From NCBI GenBank assembly GCA_002280565.1, contig NCEF01000001.1, positions 119,620-183,619 of the forward strand: a stretch of DNA of 64,000 nt, in the 5' to 3' direction. Below, in pieces: positions 52,388 through 61,232 of this stretch. Within the stretch, counting starts at the first letter, position 1. Each line of letters begins with the position of its first letter. The notes beneath the pieces were generated by a model. The model did no database searches. It saw only the letters and a list, made by a program, of their open reading frames with translations, and had not been told where the DNA came from. Origin of the DNA: Sphingomonas sp. 32-66-10 (lineage in GTDB: Bacteria; Pseudomonadota; Alphaproteobacteria; Sphingomonadales; Sphingomonadaceae). The translations under genes and the position numbers were made by a program.

Positions 52388-52829
52388 GGTCACGATGGGA
52401 ATTGATCCCGCCCGCAGTGCTCAAATGGCGCGGGTTAAGGCGCGCCACACCAAACCTGAAATGATCGTTCGCCGGGCGCTTCACGCCGGTGGCCTTCGGT
52501 TTCGGCTGCACCATCGGCACTTGCCGGGCAAACCCGACATAGTCCTGCCATCGCGACGCATTGCCATATTCGTTCATGGGTGCTTTTGGCATCGCCATGA
52601 CCACCCGGATTGCAAACTTGCCCGTTTGCCAAAATCGCGTTTGAATTTTTGGCTCCCAAAACTGGAAGGCAACCGGGAGCGCGACGCACGGAACGAAGCC
52701 GCGCTGCGAGAGGCGGGTTGGGATGTGCGAGTTATTTGGGAATGTGAACTCAGACAGGCCACCAAGCTGGCCGAGTTCATCGCGGCCTGTCGAATCACTC
52801 CCATCAAAAGCTCCACCGTGAGGTCATAA
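52374..52829 (+). CDS. vsr: very short patch repair endonuclease Vsr
   Basis: Vsr nicks next to T:G mismatches caused by deamination of 5-methylcytosine, limiting mutation at sites methylated by the linked enzyme. The 151-residue protein has RSAQMARVKARHTKPE near residues 14-29, the GKPDIVLPSRRIAIFVHGCFWH catalytic core in segments with the Asp and His residues, and the C-terminal NEAALREAGWDVRVIWECEL. The ATG at 52374 lies in the 3' end of the endonuclease gene, so it is coupled to it. Confidence 0.93.
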   Translation: MRSTKVTMGIDPARSAQMARVKARHTKPEMIVRRALHAGGLRFRLHHRHLPGKPDIVLPSRRIAIFVHGCFWHRHDHPDCKLARLPKSRLNFWLPKLEGNRERDARNEAALREAGWDVRVIWECELRQATKLAEFIAACRITPIKSSTVRS

Positions 52830-52866
52830 GACAGAGAGCAAACCGTCCTCCGGTTAAGTCGCCGCT

Positions 52867-52888
52867 TACGCCAATCCCTGTCTTTCTT
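52867..52888. repeat. 22-bp shared motif, trbB copy
   Basis: Begins TTACGCCAATCCCTGTCTTT and matches 47331-47352 in 21 of 22 positions. It lies at the downstream edge of the restriction module, about 110 bp before trbB. A hairpin with arms GCCGGGCG/CGCCCGGC follows at 52960-52981. Confidence 0.6.
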
Positions 52889-52959
52889 CGCCAGCCTGCG
52901 ACGCCCGCATTTGCTTGTTGAACCACGGTCTTTTCTGTCTCTCTTGATGTGTCCCTGAC

Positions 52960-52981
52960 GCCGGGCGGCGGTTCGCCCGGC
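52960..52981 (+). promoter_or_regulatory. leader hairpin ahead of trbB
   Basis: Perfect 8-bp stem GCCGGGCG / CGCCCGGC with a 6-nt loop, enclosed by a short CCCTG / CAGGG outer pairing. It ends 20 nt before the trbB start. It may modulate translation or end readthrough from the cargo. Confidence 0.45.
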
Positions 52982-53000
52982 CCAATCCAGGGGCTATCTC

Positions 53001-53987
53001 TTGACCATTCACCCGATCCGTTCCGAAGCGAACACGCGCGGCGCGCGAATGCTCCGCACGGCGCTGGGGCCATCGATCGCGGCATGGCTCGACGATCCCG
53101 CCGTGGCCGAGGTGATGCTGAACCCGGACGGGCGGCTCTGGGTCGACCGGCTCGGCGAAGGCATCAGCGACACCGGCATGACCCTGGCCGCAGCGGACGG
53201 CGAGCGCATCGTCCGTCTGGTCGCGCACCATGTCGGCGTCGAGGTTCATGCCCGATCCCCGCGCGTCTCGGCCGAACTGCCGGAAGGTGGCGAGAGGTTC
53301 GAGGGACTGCTGCCGCCCGTCGTCGCCGCGCCCGCCTTCGCGATCCGTAAGCCCGCCGTCGCAGTGTTCACGCTCGACGATTATGTGACGGCCGGGATCA
53401 TGTCGGCCGCCGAGGCGGACACGCTCCGCCAGGGCGTCGCGACCCGCGCAAATATCCTCGTCGCGGGCGGCACCGGCAGCGGCAAAACCACGTTGGTCAA
53501 TGCGTTGCTGGCCGAGGTCGCCAAGACCACCGACCGCATCGTCCTGATCGAAGATACGCGCGAGTTGCAATGCGCCGCGCCGAACCTCGTTGCGATGCGG
53601 ACTAAGGATGGCGTCGTCTCGTTGTCCGATCTGGTCCGCTCCTCGCTACGCCTGCGCCCCGACCGTATCCCCATCGGCGAGGTGCGCGGCGCGGAAGCCC
53701 TCGACCTCCTCAAAGCCTGGGCCACCGGGCACCCCGGCGGCATCGGCACGATCCACGCCGGGACCGCGCTCGGGGCGCTGCGCCGCATGGAGCAGCTTAT
53801 CCAGGAAGCCGTCGTCACGGTCCCCCGCGCGCTGCTGGCCGAGACGATCGACGTCATCGCCGTGCTGGTCCGCGACGGACATGGCCGACGCCTCGCCGAA
53901 CTGGCCCGCGTCGAGGGGCTCGCCCCCGCGACCGGCGATTACCGCCTGACATCCCTTGCACCTACCAACCACGGAGACGCACAATGA
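53001..53987 (+). CDS. trbB: P-type conjugative transfer ATPase TrbB
   Basis: A VirB11-like hexameric ATPase of the type IV secretion system. The 328-residue protein has Walker [16 protein letters not shown] near residue 156, the IEDTRELQC Asp-box, Walker B-like [16 protein letters not shown], and the [14 protein letters not shown] histidine box. The start is TTG at 53001; an ATG at 53049 would trim 16 residues. It is the first gene of the trb operon and overlaps trbC by 4 nt. Confidence 0.94.
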   Translation: MTIHPIRSEANTRGARMLRTALGPSIAAWLDDPAVAEVMLNPDGRLWVDRLGEGISDTGMTLAAADGERIVRLVAHHVGVEVHARSPRVSAELPEGGERFEGLLPPVVAAPAFAIRKPAVAVFTLDDYVTAGIMSAAEADTLRQGVATRANILVAGGTGSGKTTLVNALLAEVAKTTDRIVLIEDTRELQCAAPNLVAMRTKDGVVSLSDLVRSSLRLRPDRIPIGEVRGAEALDLLKAWATGHPGGIGTIHAGTALGALRRMEQLIQEAVVTVPRALLAETIDVIAVLVRDGHGRRLAELARVEGLAPATGDYRLTSLAPTNHGDAQ

Positions 53988-54316
53988 TCCATGCCGTTCG
54001 GCATGGCGCCCGTCGCGCCATGCTTGCCGCCACCGCCAGCCTGATCGCGCTCAGCATCTCGGCCCCGGCCCATGCGGGCGGATCGTCGATGCCGTGGGAA
54101 GCCCCGCTGCAAAGCATCCTCGAATCGATCGAAGGGCCGGTCGCCAAGATCATCGCGGTGATGATTATCATCGTGACGGGCCTCACCCTGGCGTTCGGCG
54201 ACACGTCGGGCGGCGCGCGGCGCATGATCCAGATCGTGTTCGGGTTGAGCATCGCGTTCGCCGCGTCGAGCTTTTTTCTGTCGTTTTTCAGCTTCGGCGG
54301 TGGGGCGCTGGTCTGA
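53984..54316 (+). CDS. trbC: conjugal transfer pilin TrbC
   Basis: The VirB2-like major pilin. The 110-residue precursor has a long signal peptide (about 1-31, ending near PAHA|GG), followed by a mature part with two strong hydrophobic segments (AKIIAVMIIIVTGLTLAFG and IVFGLSIAFAASSFFLSFF). In P-type systems TrbC is cyclised by TraF, present at 41453. The ATG overlaps the trbB stop, and trbD starts on its last base. Confidence 0.92.
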   Translation: MIHAVRHGARRAMLAATASLIALSISAPAHAGGSSMPWEAPLQSILESIEGPVAKIIAVMIIIVTGLTLAFGDTSGGARRMIQIVFGLSIAFAASSFFLSFFSFGGGALV

Positions 54317-54585
54317 TGGCTGACGAGGACAGCATCCCCGGCTTCCATGCCCCGGTCCACCGCGCCCTGACCGAGCCGATATTGCTCGGCGGCGCCCCGC
54401 GCTCGCTTGCCATCGTCAACGGGACGCTGGCGGGCGCGATCGGTCTGGGCCTGCGCCTCTGGATCGCGGGGCTCGCCATATGGGCAATCGGCCACGCGCT
54501 GTCGGTATGGGCCGCGCGCCGCGATCCGCAGTTCGTCGACGTAGCGCGGCGGCACATGCGCTTTCCGACCTGGATGCGGCCATGA
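54316..54585 (+). CDS. trbD: conjugal transfer protein TrbD
   Basis: A VirB3-like inner-membrane protein of 89 residues: the start GFHAPVHRALTEPILLGGAPR is the family signature, followed by two close hydrophobic stretches and a short cytoplasmic tail ending FPTWMRP. It works with the TrbE ATPase, and in some systems both are fused. The start overlaps the trbC stop (TGATG) and the stop overlaps trbE. Confidence 0.92.
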   Translation: MADEDSIPGFHAPVHRALTEPILLGGAPRSLAIVNGTLAGAIGLGLRLWIAGLAIWAIGHALSVWAARRDPQFVDVARRHMRFPTWMRP

Positions 54586-57056
54586 TGTCCTTACGCGAAT
54601 ATCGCGGCAAGGCCGCGCATCTGGCTGACTTCCTGCCCTGGGCGGCGCTGGTCGGCGAAGGGGTGGTGCTCAACAAGGATGGCTCGTTCCAGCGCACGGC
54701 GCGCTTTCGCGGTCCCGATCTCGACAGCGCCACGCCCGCCGAACTGGTCGCCACGACAGCGCGGCTGAACAACGCGCTGCGTCGCCTCGGCTCGGGCTGG
54801 GCGATCTTCGTCGAGGCACAGCGGACGCCCGCGCTCGACTACCCGGAATCGGCGTTTCCCGATCCTGTCTCGGCGCTGGTCGACATGGAACGCGGCGAAC
54901 AGTTCCGCGAGGAAGGCGCGCATTTCGAGAGCGGCTATTATCTGACGCTGCTCTGGATGCCCCCGGCCGAGGACGCCGCCCGCGCCGAAACCTGGCTCTA
55001 TGAAGGCCGTTCCGGCGCGGGCATCGACAATCAAGAATTGCTGGCCGGTTTCAGGGATCGCAGCGACCGCGTCCTCAATCTGGTCGAAGGCTTCGTGCCC
55101 GAGGTCCGCTGGCTCGATGATGCCGAGACGCTGACCTACCTCCACAGCACCATATCGACCCGCCGCCAGCGCGTGCGCGTGCCGGAAACCCCGATGCACC
55201 TCGACGCGCTGCTCGCCGACGAGGGGTTGACCGGCGGGCTGGAGCCGAAGCTCGGCGACCATCACATCCGCACATTGACCGTTGTGGGATTCCCCAGCGT
55301 CACCTTTCCCGGCCTGCTCGACGAGTTGAACCGCCTGGCCTTCGCTTATCGCTGGTGCACCCGCGCGATCATGCTCGACAAGACCGACGCGACGAAGCTG
55401 CTGACCCGCATCCGCCGCCAATGGTTCGCCAAGCGCAAGAGCGTCGCCGCGATCCTGAAAGAGGTGATGACCAACGAGGCGAGTACGCTGCTCGACAGCG
55501 ACGCCTCGAACAAGGCCGCCGATGCCGATGCCGCGCTCCAGGAGCTTGGCGCGGACTATGCCGGTATGGCCTATGTCACCGCGACCGTCACGGTATGGGA
55601 TCGCGACCCGGCCATTGCCGCCGAGAAGCTGCGGCTGGCCGAGAAGATCATCCAGGGCCGCGACTTCACGGTGATCCCCGAAGGGATGAATGCGATCGAG
55701 GCATGGCTGGGGAGTCTGCCTGGCCACACCTACGCCAATGTCCGGCAGCCGCCGATCTCCACCATCAATCTCGCCCACCTGATCCCCCTGTCAGCGGTAT
55801 GGGCGGGGCCGGAACGGGACGAGCACTTCGATGCTCCCCCCTTGCTCTACGGCAAGACCGAAGGCTCGACCCCGTTTCGGTTTTCTCTTCACCCCGATGG
55901 CAGCGATGTCGGCCACACGCTGGTGGTTGGGCCGACCGGCGCGGGCAAATCGGTGCTGCTTGCGCTGATGGCCATGCAGTTCCGCCGTTACGAGGGCGCG
56001 CAGGTGTTCGCCTTCGACTTCGGCGGCTCGATCCGCGCCGCCGCGCTCGGCATGGGCGGCGACTGGCAGGATTTGGGCGGCGGGCTTTCCGACGACGAGA
56101 GCGGCGTCCAGTTGCAGCCGCTCGCCCGCATAGACGATTCCGCCGAACGGGCATGGGCCGCCGAATGGCTGGCGGCGATCCTGGCGAGCGAAGGCGTCGC
56201 CGTCGATCCGCAGGCCAAGGAACATATCTGGTCGGCGCTCGGCTCGCTTGCCTCCGCGCCGGTCGCCGAACGCACGCTGACTGGCCTCGCCGTGCTGCTG
56301 CAATCGCAGACGCTCAAGCAGGCGCTCGCCCCATACTGCATCGGCGGGCCGTGGGGGCGGTTGCTCGACGCCGAAGCCGAACGGCTCGGTGAAGCATCGG
56401 TTCAGGCATTCGAGACCGAGGGGCTGGTCGGCGCGGGATCGGCCGCCGCCGTGCTGTCCTATCTGTTCCACCGGATCGAGGATCGGCTCGACGGACACCC
56501 CACGCTGATCATCATCGACGAGGGGTGGCTGGTGCTCGACAGCCCCGACTTCGCCGCCCAGCTTCGTGAGTGGCTGAAAACCTTGCGTAAGAAAAACGCC
56601 AGCGTCATCTTCGCCACGCAGAGCCTTGCCGACATCGAGACGTCGAGCATCGCCCCGGCCATTATCGAAAGCTGCCCGACGCGCATCTTCCTGCCCAACG
56701 AGCGCGCAGCCGAGCCGCAGATCGCGGTGATCTACGAGCGGTTCGGACTCAACGCCCGTCAGATCGAGATATTGAGCCGGGCGACGCCGAAGCGCGATTA
56801 TTACTGTCAGTCGCGGCGCGGCAATCGCCTGTTCGAGTTGGGGCTGGGCGAGGTTGCGCTGACCTTCGCCGCCGCGTCGTCGAAAACCGACCAACTCGCC
56901 ATCGCCGACATCATCGAAACCCACGGGGCTTCCGCGTTCGCCGCCGAATGGCTGCGGCATCGCGGCTGCGCCTGGGCCGTCGAGTTGCTGCCGGAGCCGC
57001 CATCGGATCGCCAGCACCAGCTTCCCCTCACGACAGACACGGAGATCGACTTATGA
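54582..57056 (+). CDS. trbE: conjugal transfer ATPase TrbE (VirB4-like)
   Basis: The largest ATPase of the secretion channel, needed for pilus assembly and transfer. The 824-residue protein has the N-terminal VirB4 domain beginning LREYRGKAAHLADFLPW, Walker A VGPTGAGKSVLLALM near residue 450, Walker B LIIIDEGWLVLD, and the motif FATQSLADIE. The ATG at 54582 overlaps the trbD stop; the longer frame from 54480 reads trbD in another frame. Confidence 0.95.
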   Translation: MMSLREYRGKAAHLADFLPWAALVGEGVVLNKDGSFQRTARFRGPDLDSATPAELVATTARLNNALRRLGSGWAIFVEAQRTPALDYPESAFPDPVSALVDMERGEQFREEGAHFESGYYLTLLWMPPAEDAARAETWLYEGRSGAGIDNQELLAGFRDRSDRVLNLVEGFVPEVRWLDDAETLTYLHSTISTRRQRVRVPETPMHLDALLADEGLTGGLEPKLGDHHIRTLTVVGFPSVTFPGLLDELNRLAFAYRWCTRAIMLDKTDATKLLTRIRRQWFAKRKSVAAILKEVMTNEASTLLDSDASNKAADADAALQELGADYAGMAYVTATVTVWDRDPAIAAEKLRLAEKIIQGRDFTVIPEGMNAIEAWLGSLPGHTYANVRQPPISTINLAHLIPLSAVWAGPERDEHFDAPPLLYGKTEGSTPFRFSLHPDGSDVGHTLVVGPTGAGKSVLLALMAMQFRRYEGAQVFAFDFGGSIRAAALGMGGDWQDLGGGLSDDESGVQLQPLARIDDSAERAWAAEWLAAILASEGVAVDPQAKEHIWSALGSLASAPVAERTLTGLAVLLQSQTLKQALAPYCIGGPWGRLLDAEAERLGEASVQAFETEGLVGAGSAAAVLSYLFHRIEDRLDGHPTLIIIDEGWLVLDSPDFAAQLREWLKTLRKKNASVIFATQSLADIETSSIAPAIIESCPTRIFLPNERAAEPQIAVIYERFGLNARQIEILSRATPKRDYYCQSRRGNRLFELGLGEVALTFAAASSKTDQLAIADIIETHGASAFAAEWLRHRGCAWAVELLPEPPSDRQHQLPLTTDTEIDL

Positions 57057-57772
57057 AATTGCTTCCCCTTCGTCGCGCCATCATGGCCGGCGTCCTCGCC
57101 AGCGCGGCCGTCATGCCGATGTTCGTCGCCGCGCCCGCACAGGCGCAGTTCGGCGGGATCGTCTATGATCCCACCAACTACGTACAAAATGTGCTGACGG
57201 CCGCCCGGTCGCTTCAGCAGATCAACAATCAGATTCAGCAAATCCAGCAGCAGGCATCCAGCCTGATCAACGAGGCGCGCAATCTCGCCTCGCTGCCGCT
57301 CTCGACCGTCGACACCCTCCAGCAGCAGGTTCGGCAGACGCAGCAGCTTCTCGGGGAAGCGCAGCGCATCGCCTATAATGTCCAGGACATCCAGCAGGCG
57401 TTCAATGGCCGCTACAAGGGCGCGAACCTTACCGGGACCAACGCGCAGATGGTCGCCAACGCCAATGCGCGCTGGGAGGACAGCGTCAGCGCGTTCGAGG
57501 ATGCGCTGAAGGTCCAGGCCGGTGTGGTCGGCAATATCGACGGCGCGCGCGCCACGATGAACAGCCTGGTCTCGGCCAGCCAGTCGGCGACCGGCGCGCT
57601 CCAGGCCGCGCAGGCGGGCAACCAGCTTCTCGCCCTGCAATCGCAGCAGCTCGCCGACCTCACCGCCGCGGTCGCCGCGCAGGGCCGGGCGCAGGCGCTC
57701 GACGCCGCGCGGCAGGCCGCGATCGAGGCGGAGGGACGCGAACGCTTCCGCCGCTTCTTCGGCCGCGACTGA
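57053..57772 (+). CDS. trbJ: P-type conjugative transfer protein TrbJ
   Basis: A VirB5-like minor pilus component of 239 residues. It has a signal peptide (about 1-31, ending APAQAQ), the family start IVYDPTNYVQNVLTAARSL, and glutamine-rich coiled coils (INNQIQQIQQQASSLINEAR). It ends with the RERFRRFFGRD tail usual for TrbJ. The ATG overlaps the trbE stop. TrbJ is thought to sit at the pilus tip and aid recognition of recipients. Confidence 0.93.
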   Translation: MKLLPLRRAIMAGVLASAAVMPMFVAAPAQAQFGGIVYDPTNYVQNVLTAARSLQQINNQIQQIQQQASSLINEARNLASLPLSTVDTLQQQVRQTQQLLGEAQRIAYNVQDIQQAFNGRYKGANLTGTNAQMVANANARWEDSVSAFEDALKVQAGVVGNIDGARATMNSLVSASQSATGALQAAQAGNQLLALQSQQLADLTAAVAAQGRAQALDAARQAAIEAEGRERFRRFFGRD

Positions 57773-57786
57773 CAGGAGAATCGCCC

Positions 57787-58182
57787 ATGTCGCGCAACAA
57801 GAAGATCGCGGGCGTCGCGGCGCTTGCCGGGATCATGTTCGCCGTGGTGGCGGTGGAAGCCCTCCGCCCGCCGGGCGATATGCCGCTCGATGCCATCCTG
57901 CCGCTGCTCGACGACGGGGAAGCGCATACGCTGCTGGCGCGGGAACTGGAACGCTGCGCCACGCTCACCATGCCCGACAGGGACTGCGAGACGGCATGGG
58001 CGGAGAACCGCAGGCGCTTCTTCGGGCGGGAGGCCGTCACGTCCGAGCCGGCCGAGAATGCTTCGCTCCCCGCCGCCGATAATAGCGCGGGGCGCGACGA
58101 CAGCCGGGCGAATGAGGCTATCGAGCCGGAGTTGCCCGGCAAGTTTGTCCCCGCCGATCCGGCCGCGAGCATCGCGCCGTGA
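57787..58182 (+). CDS. putative entry exclusion protein TrbK-alt
   Basis: A 131-residue protein in the trbK position between trbJ and trbL. It has one N-terminal membrane segment (about 8-24), then the AHTLLARELERCATLTMPDRDCETAWAENRRRFF region in segments, with two conserved cysteines as in the alternative TrbK family. It should stop a cell already carrying the element from receiving another copy. The tail is rich in Glu and Ala. Its stop overlaps the trbL start by 4 nt. A second exclusion candidate is at 62694. Confidence 0.85.
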   Translation: MSRNKKIAGVAALAGIMFAVVAVEALRPPGDMPLDAILPLLDDGEAHTLLARELERCATLTMPDRDCETAWAENRRRFFGREAVTSEPAENASLPAADNSAGRDDSRANEAIEPELPGKFVPADPAASIAP

Positions 58183-59528
58183 GCGACACCGGCATCGTCG
58201 ATACCTTCCTCGACACTTTCACCACCTATATCGATTCCGGCTTCGGCCTGCTCGGCGGCGAGATCGGCTTCCTGTCCTCGACGCTGATCGCGATCGACGT
58301 GACCATCGCCGGGCTGTTCTGGGCCTGGGGCGCCGACGAGGACGTCATCCAGCGGCTGGTCAAGAAAACCCTCTATATCGGCGCTTTCGCCTTCATCATC
58401 GGCAATTTCCAGACGCTCGCCACCATAGTGTTCGACAGCTTCGCGGGGCTGGGCCTCAAGGCGAGTGGTGACGCGCTCAGCCTCGCGGAGTTCATGAAGC
58501 CCGGCACGATCGCCGCCAAGGGCCTCGATGCCGCGCAGCCGCTGGTCGATGCGACCGAGGCATTCAACAGCATGTGGTCGGTCTTCTCCAATCTCGCGAT
58601 CATCGTCGTGCTGCTGCTCGCCTATCTGATCGTCGTTCTCGCCTTTTTCGTCATCGCCATTCAGGTCTTCATCACCCTGGTGGAGTTCAAGCTGGTCACA
58701 TTGGCCGGGTTCATCCTGCTCCCGTTTGCCTTCTGGAACCGCACCGCGTTCATGGCCGAGAAGGTGCTGGGGCATATCGTCTCCAGCGGCATCAAGGTGC
58801 TGGTTCTCGCGGTCATTACCGGGATCGGTATGACGCTGTTCAGCACGTTCACGGTCGCGGTCGGACTCGATCCCACGGCGCGCGAGGTGCTGGCGATCGC
58901 GCTCGGCGCGCTGTCGCTGCTCGGCCTTGCGATCTTCGGACCCGGCATCGCCAACGGTATCGCCTCAGGCGGCCCGCAACTTGGCGCGGGCGCGGCGGCC
59001 GGAACCGCGCTGGCGGCGGGCGGCGCACTGGTCGGTGGCGCCGCCGCCGCAAAACTCGGCGTGGGCGCTGCCGCCTCGACCATCGGCGCGACCGGCCGAA
59101 TGGGTGCGGCAGCCGCGCGCGGCGGCGCGCGCATGGCGGGCGGCGCGGCGGGCGCCTACAGCGTCGGCTCGTTCGGCCGCAGCGGCGCGGGCGCCGTTGC
59201 AGGCGGCATGGCCGCTGTCGGAGGGAAAGCCGCCAGCGGCGGCGCCAATGCCGCGCTTTCGCCGCTACGGAAGATGGCCGGAAGCGCCAGCGCATCCATG
59301 AAAGACAATTTCCGCACCGGCGCCCGCGCCGGGCTGGGTGTCGCGCCTGGAGCAAGTGGCGCCACGGCCACGGCATCGCCCGCTGCCCCGGCGCCTGCAT
59401 CCCCCCAATCCGCTTCCGCCAGGAATGGCCAGTCGGCTGTCCATGGTGCCACCGCCCTCGCGCACACGATGAAGGCCGGCGACAGCCACGGCGGCGGCAG
59501 CGGTCCCGACATCAAGGAAAAGGACTGA
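58179..59528 (+). CDS. trbL: P-type conjugative transfer protein TrbL
   Basis: The VirB6-like polytopic channel protein (449 residues). About six membrane spans lie between residues 20 and 275. They are followed by a Gly/Ala-rich domain (roughly 265-390) and a Pro/Ser/Ala tail, as in other TrbL proteins. It starts with GTG overlapping trbK-alt. The low-complexity tail is the least conserved part and may be shed or contact other channel parts. Confidence 0.94.
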   Translation: MSDTGIVDTFLDTFTTYIDSGFGLLGGEIGFLSSTLIAIDVTIAGLFWAWGADEDVIQRLVKKTLYIGAFAFIIGNFQTLATIVFDSFAGLGLKASGDALSLAEFMKPGTIAAKGLDAAQPLVDATEAFNSMWSVFSNLAIIVVLLLAYLIVVLAFFVIAIQVFITLVEFKLVTLAGFILLPFAFWNRTAFMAEKVLGHIVSSGIKVLVLAVITGIGMTLFSTFTVAVGLDPTAREVLAIALGALSLLGLAIFGPGIANGIASGGPQLGAGAAAGTALAAGGALVGGAAAAKLGVGAAASTIGATGRMGAAAARGGARMAGGAAGAYSVGSFGRSGAGAVAGGMAAVGGKAASGGANAALSPLRKMAGSASASMKDNFRTGARAGLGVAPGASGATATASPAAPAPASPQSASARNGQSAVHGATALAHTMKAGDSHGGGSGPDIKEKD

Positions 59529-59535
59529 TCCCGCA

Positions 59536-60219
59536 ATGTTCCGACGCCCCTCCATTCGCTACGGGCAGACGCCCGAACCCGTGACACCCTATCAACGCGC
59601 CGCGCAGGCGTGGGACGACCGGATCGGCTCGGCCCGCGTGCAGGCGCGGTCCTGGCGGCTCGCCTTCTTCGGCGCGCTGGCGCTCTCGGGCGGGCTTGCC
59701 GCTGGCCTCGTGTGGCAATCGGCGCGCGGCCATATCGTCCCCTGGGTCGTTCAGGTGGACAAGCTGGGCGAGGCGCAGGCGGTCGCTCCGGCCGAAGCGG
59801 ACTATCGGCCGACCGATCCGCAGATCGCGTTCCACCTCGCGCGGTTCATCGAACAGGTCAGGAGCATCCCCGCCGATCCGATCATCGTGCGCCAGAACTG
59901 GCTGCGCGCCTACGACTTCACCACCGACAAGGGGGCCATGGCGCTCAACGATTATGCGAGGTCGAACGACCCGTTCGCCAATGTCGGCAAGGTGCAAGTG
60001 GCCGTCGAAGTGTCGAGCGTCATCCGGGCCTCGCCCGACAGCTTCCGCGTGGCCTGGATCGAGCGGCGCTATCAGGACGGCAACCTCGCGGCCACCGAAC
60101 GCTGGTCCGCCATCCTCACCATCGTCGTGCAGCCGCCGCGCACGCCCGAAGCCCTGCGAAAGAATCCGCTCGGCGTTTTCGTCAATGCTCTCAACTGGTC
60201 GAAGGAGCTGTCGCAATGA
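59536..60219 (+). CDS. trbF: conjugal transfer protein TrbF
   Basis: The VirB8-like assembly protein (227 residues). A basic N-terminus (RPSIRYGQTPEPVTPYQRAAQAWDDR in segments) precedes one membrane span at about 45-65, then the periplasmic NTF2-like domain with the DKGAMALNDYARSNDPF and VAWIERRY segments. It nucleates assembly of the TrbG-TrbI core. It sits 7 nt after trbL and overlaps trbG by 4 nt. Confidence 0.94.
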   Translation: MFRRPSIRYGQTPEPVTPYQRAAQAWDDRIGSARVQARSWRLAFFGALALSGGLAAGLVWQSARGHIVPWVVQVDKLGEAQAVAPAEADYRPTDPQIAFHLARFIEQVRSIPADPIIVRQNWLRAYDFTTDKGAMALNDYARSNDPFANVGKVQVAVEVSSVIRASPDSFRVAWIERRYQDGNLAATERWSAILTIVVQPPRTPEALRKNPLGVFVNALNWSKELSQ

Positions 60220-61232
60220 CACGCATGTCCACCCACCATGCCGCAAGTGCGGCCATGCTGCTTTCCGCCGCCGCGCTTGCCGGTTGCGCCACGACATCGG
60301 CGAAGACGCCCGCGATCATCTATGACGATCCGCGCGCCGAGATCGCCGCGACGCCAGCGCCCGAGCCGCCGCGCCAAGTCGAGGTCGTGACGATCCCCGA
60401 GCCGCTACCGCTTCCCGGTCAATTGAAGCCGGTCGCGCCGCGTGCGCGATCGTCCGAGGCCGCCGATCCGCGCAGCCGCGTCGGTGCGGCCAATGCCGCC
60501 GCCCGTGTCCAGCCCACCCGCGACGGCTATGTGAACGCCATTCAGCAATATCCGTGGACCGAAGGCGCGCTCTATCAGGTCTATGCCGCGCCCGGCCAGG
60601 TCACGGACATCGCGCTTCAGGAAGGCGAACTGCTTGTCGGCGCGGGGCCGGTCGCGGCCGGCGACACCGTGCGCTGGATCATCGGCGACACGGTGAGCGG
60701 CAGCGGTGCGACGGCGCGCGTCCATATCCTGGTCAAGCCGACCCGGCCGGACATCGGCACGAATCTCGTCATCAACACGGACCGGCGCACCTATCATCTG
60801 GAACTGCGCGCCACGCCAGCGACCTACATGGCGTCGGTCTCATGGACCTATCCGCAGGACGCGCTGATCGCACTGCGCGGCGCCAACGCCGCCGCGGCGT
60901 CCGCCGCGCCCGTCGCCACTGGTCTGGACATCGCCGCGCTCAATTTCCGTTACCGGATCGAGGGCGACCGCGTGCCCTGGCGTCCAGCCCGCGCGTTCGA
61001 CGATGGCAAGCAGGTCTATATCGAGTTCGCGGCCGAGATCTCGCAGGGCGAGATGCCGCCGCTGTTCGTGACCGGCGCGCGCGGCGACGCAGAGCTGGTC
61101 AACTACCGCGTCCAGGGCCGCTACATGGTGGTGGACCGGCTGTTCGCCAGCGCGGAACTCCGCCTCGGCGACAAGCGCAGCGAGAAGCGCGTTCGCATCC
61201 TGCGCGATGATGCGGGCAGGGGGCGGCCGTGA
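60216..61232 (+). CDS. trbG: P-type conjugative transfer protein TrbG
   Basis: The VirB9-like periplasmic core component (338 residues). It has a lipoprotein-like signal (SAAALAGCATT) with a lipobox cysteine near residue 24, a Pro-rich linker, then the VirB9 domain beginning NAIQQYPWTEGALYQVYAAP and the C-terminal CTD with LFVTGARGDAELVNYRVQG. The N-terminal lipidation suggests outer-membrane attachment, a job done by VirB7 in other systems. It overlaps trbF and trbI. Confidence 0.94.
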   Translation: MTRMSTHHAASAAMLLSAAALAGCATTSAKTPAIIYDDPRAEIAATPAPEPPRQVEVVTIPEPLPLPGQLKPVAPRARSSEAADPRSRVGAANAAARVQPTRDGYVNAIQQYPWTEGALYQVYAAPGQVTDIALQEGELLVGAGPVAAGDTVRWIIGDTVSGSGATARVHILVKPTRPDIGTNLVINTDRRTYHLELRATPATYMASVSWTYPQDALIALRGANAAAASAAPVATGLDIAALNFRYRIEGDRVPWRPARAFDDGKQVYIEFAAEISQGEMPPLFVTGARGDAELVNYRVQGRYMVVDRLFASAELRLGDKRSEKRVRILRDDAGRGRP

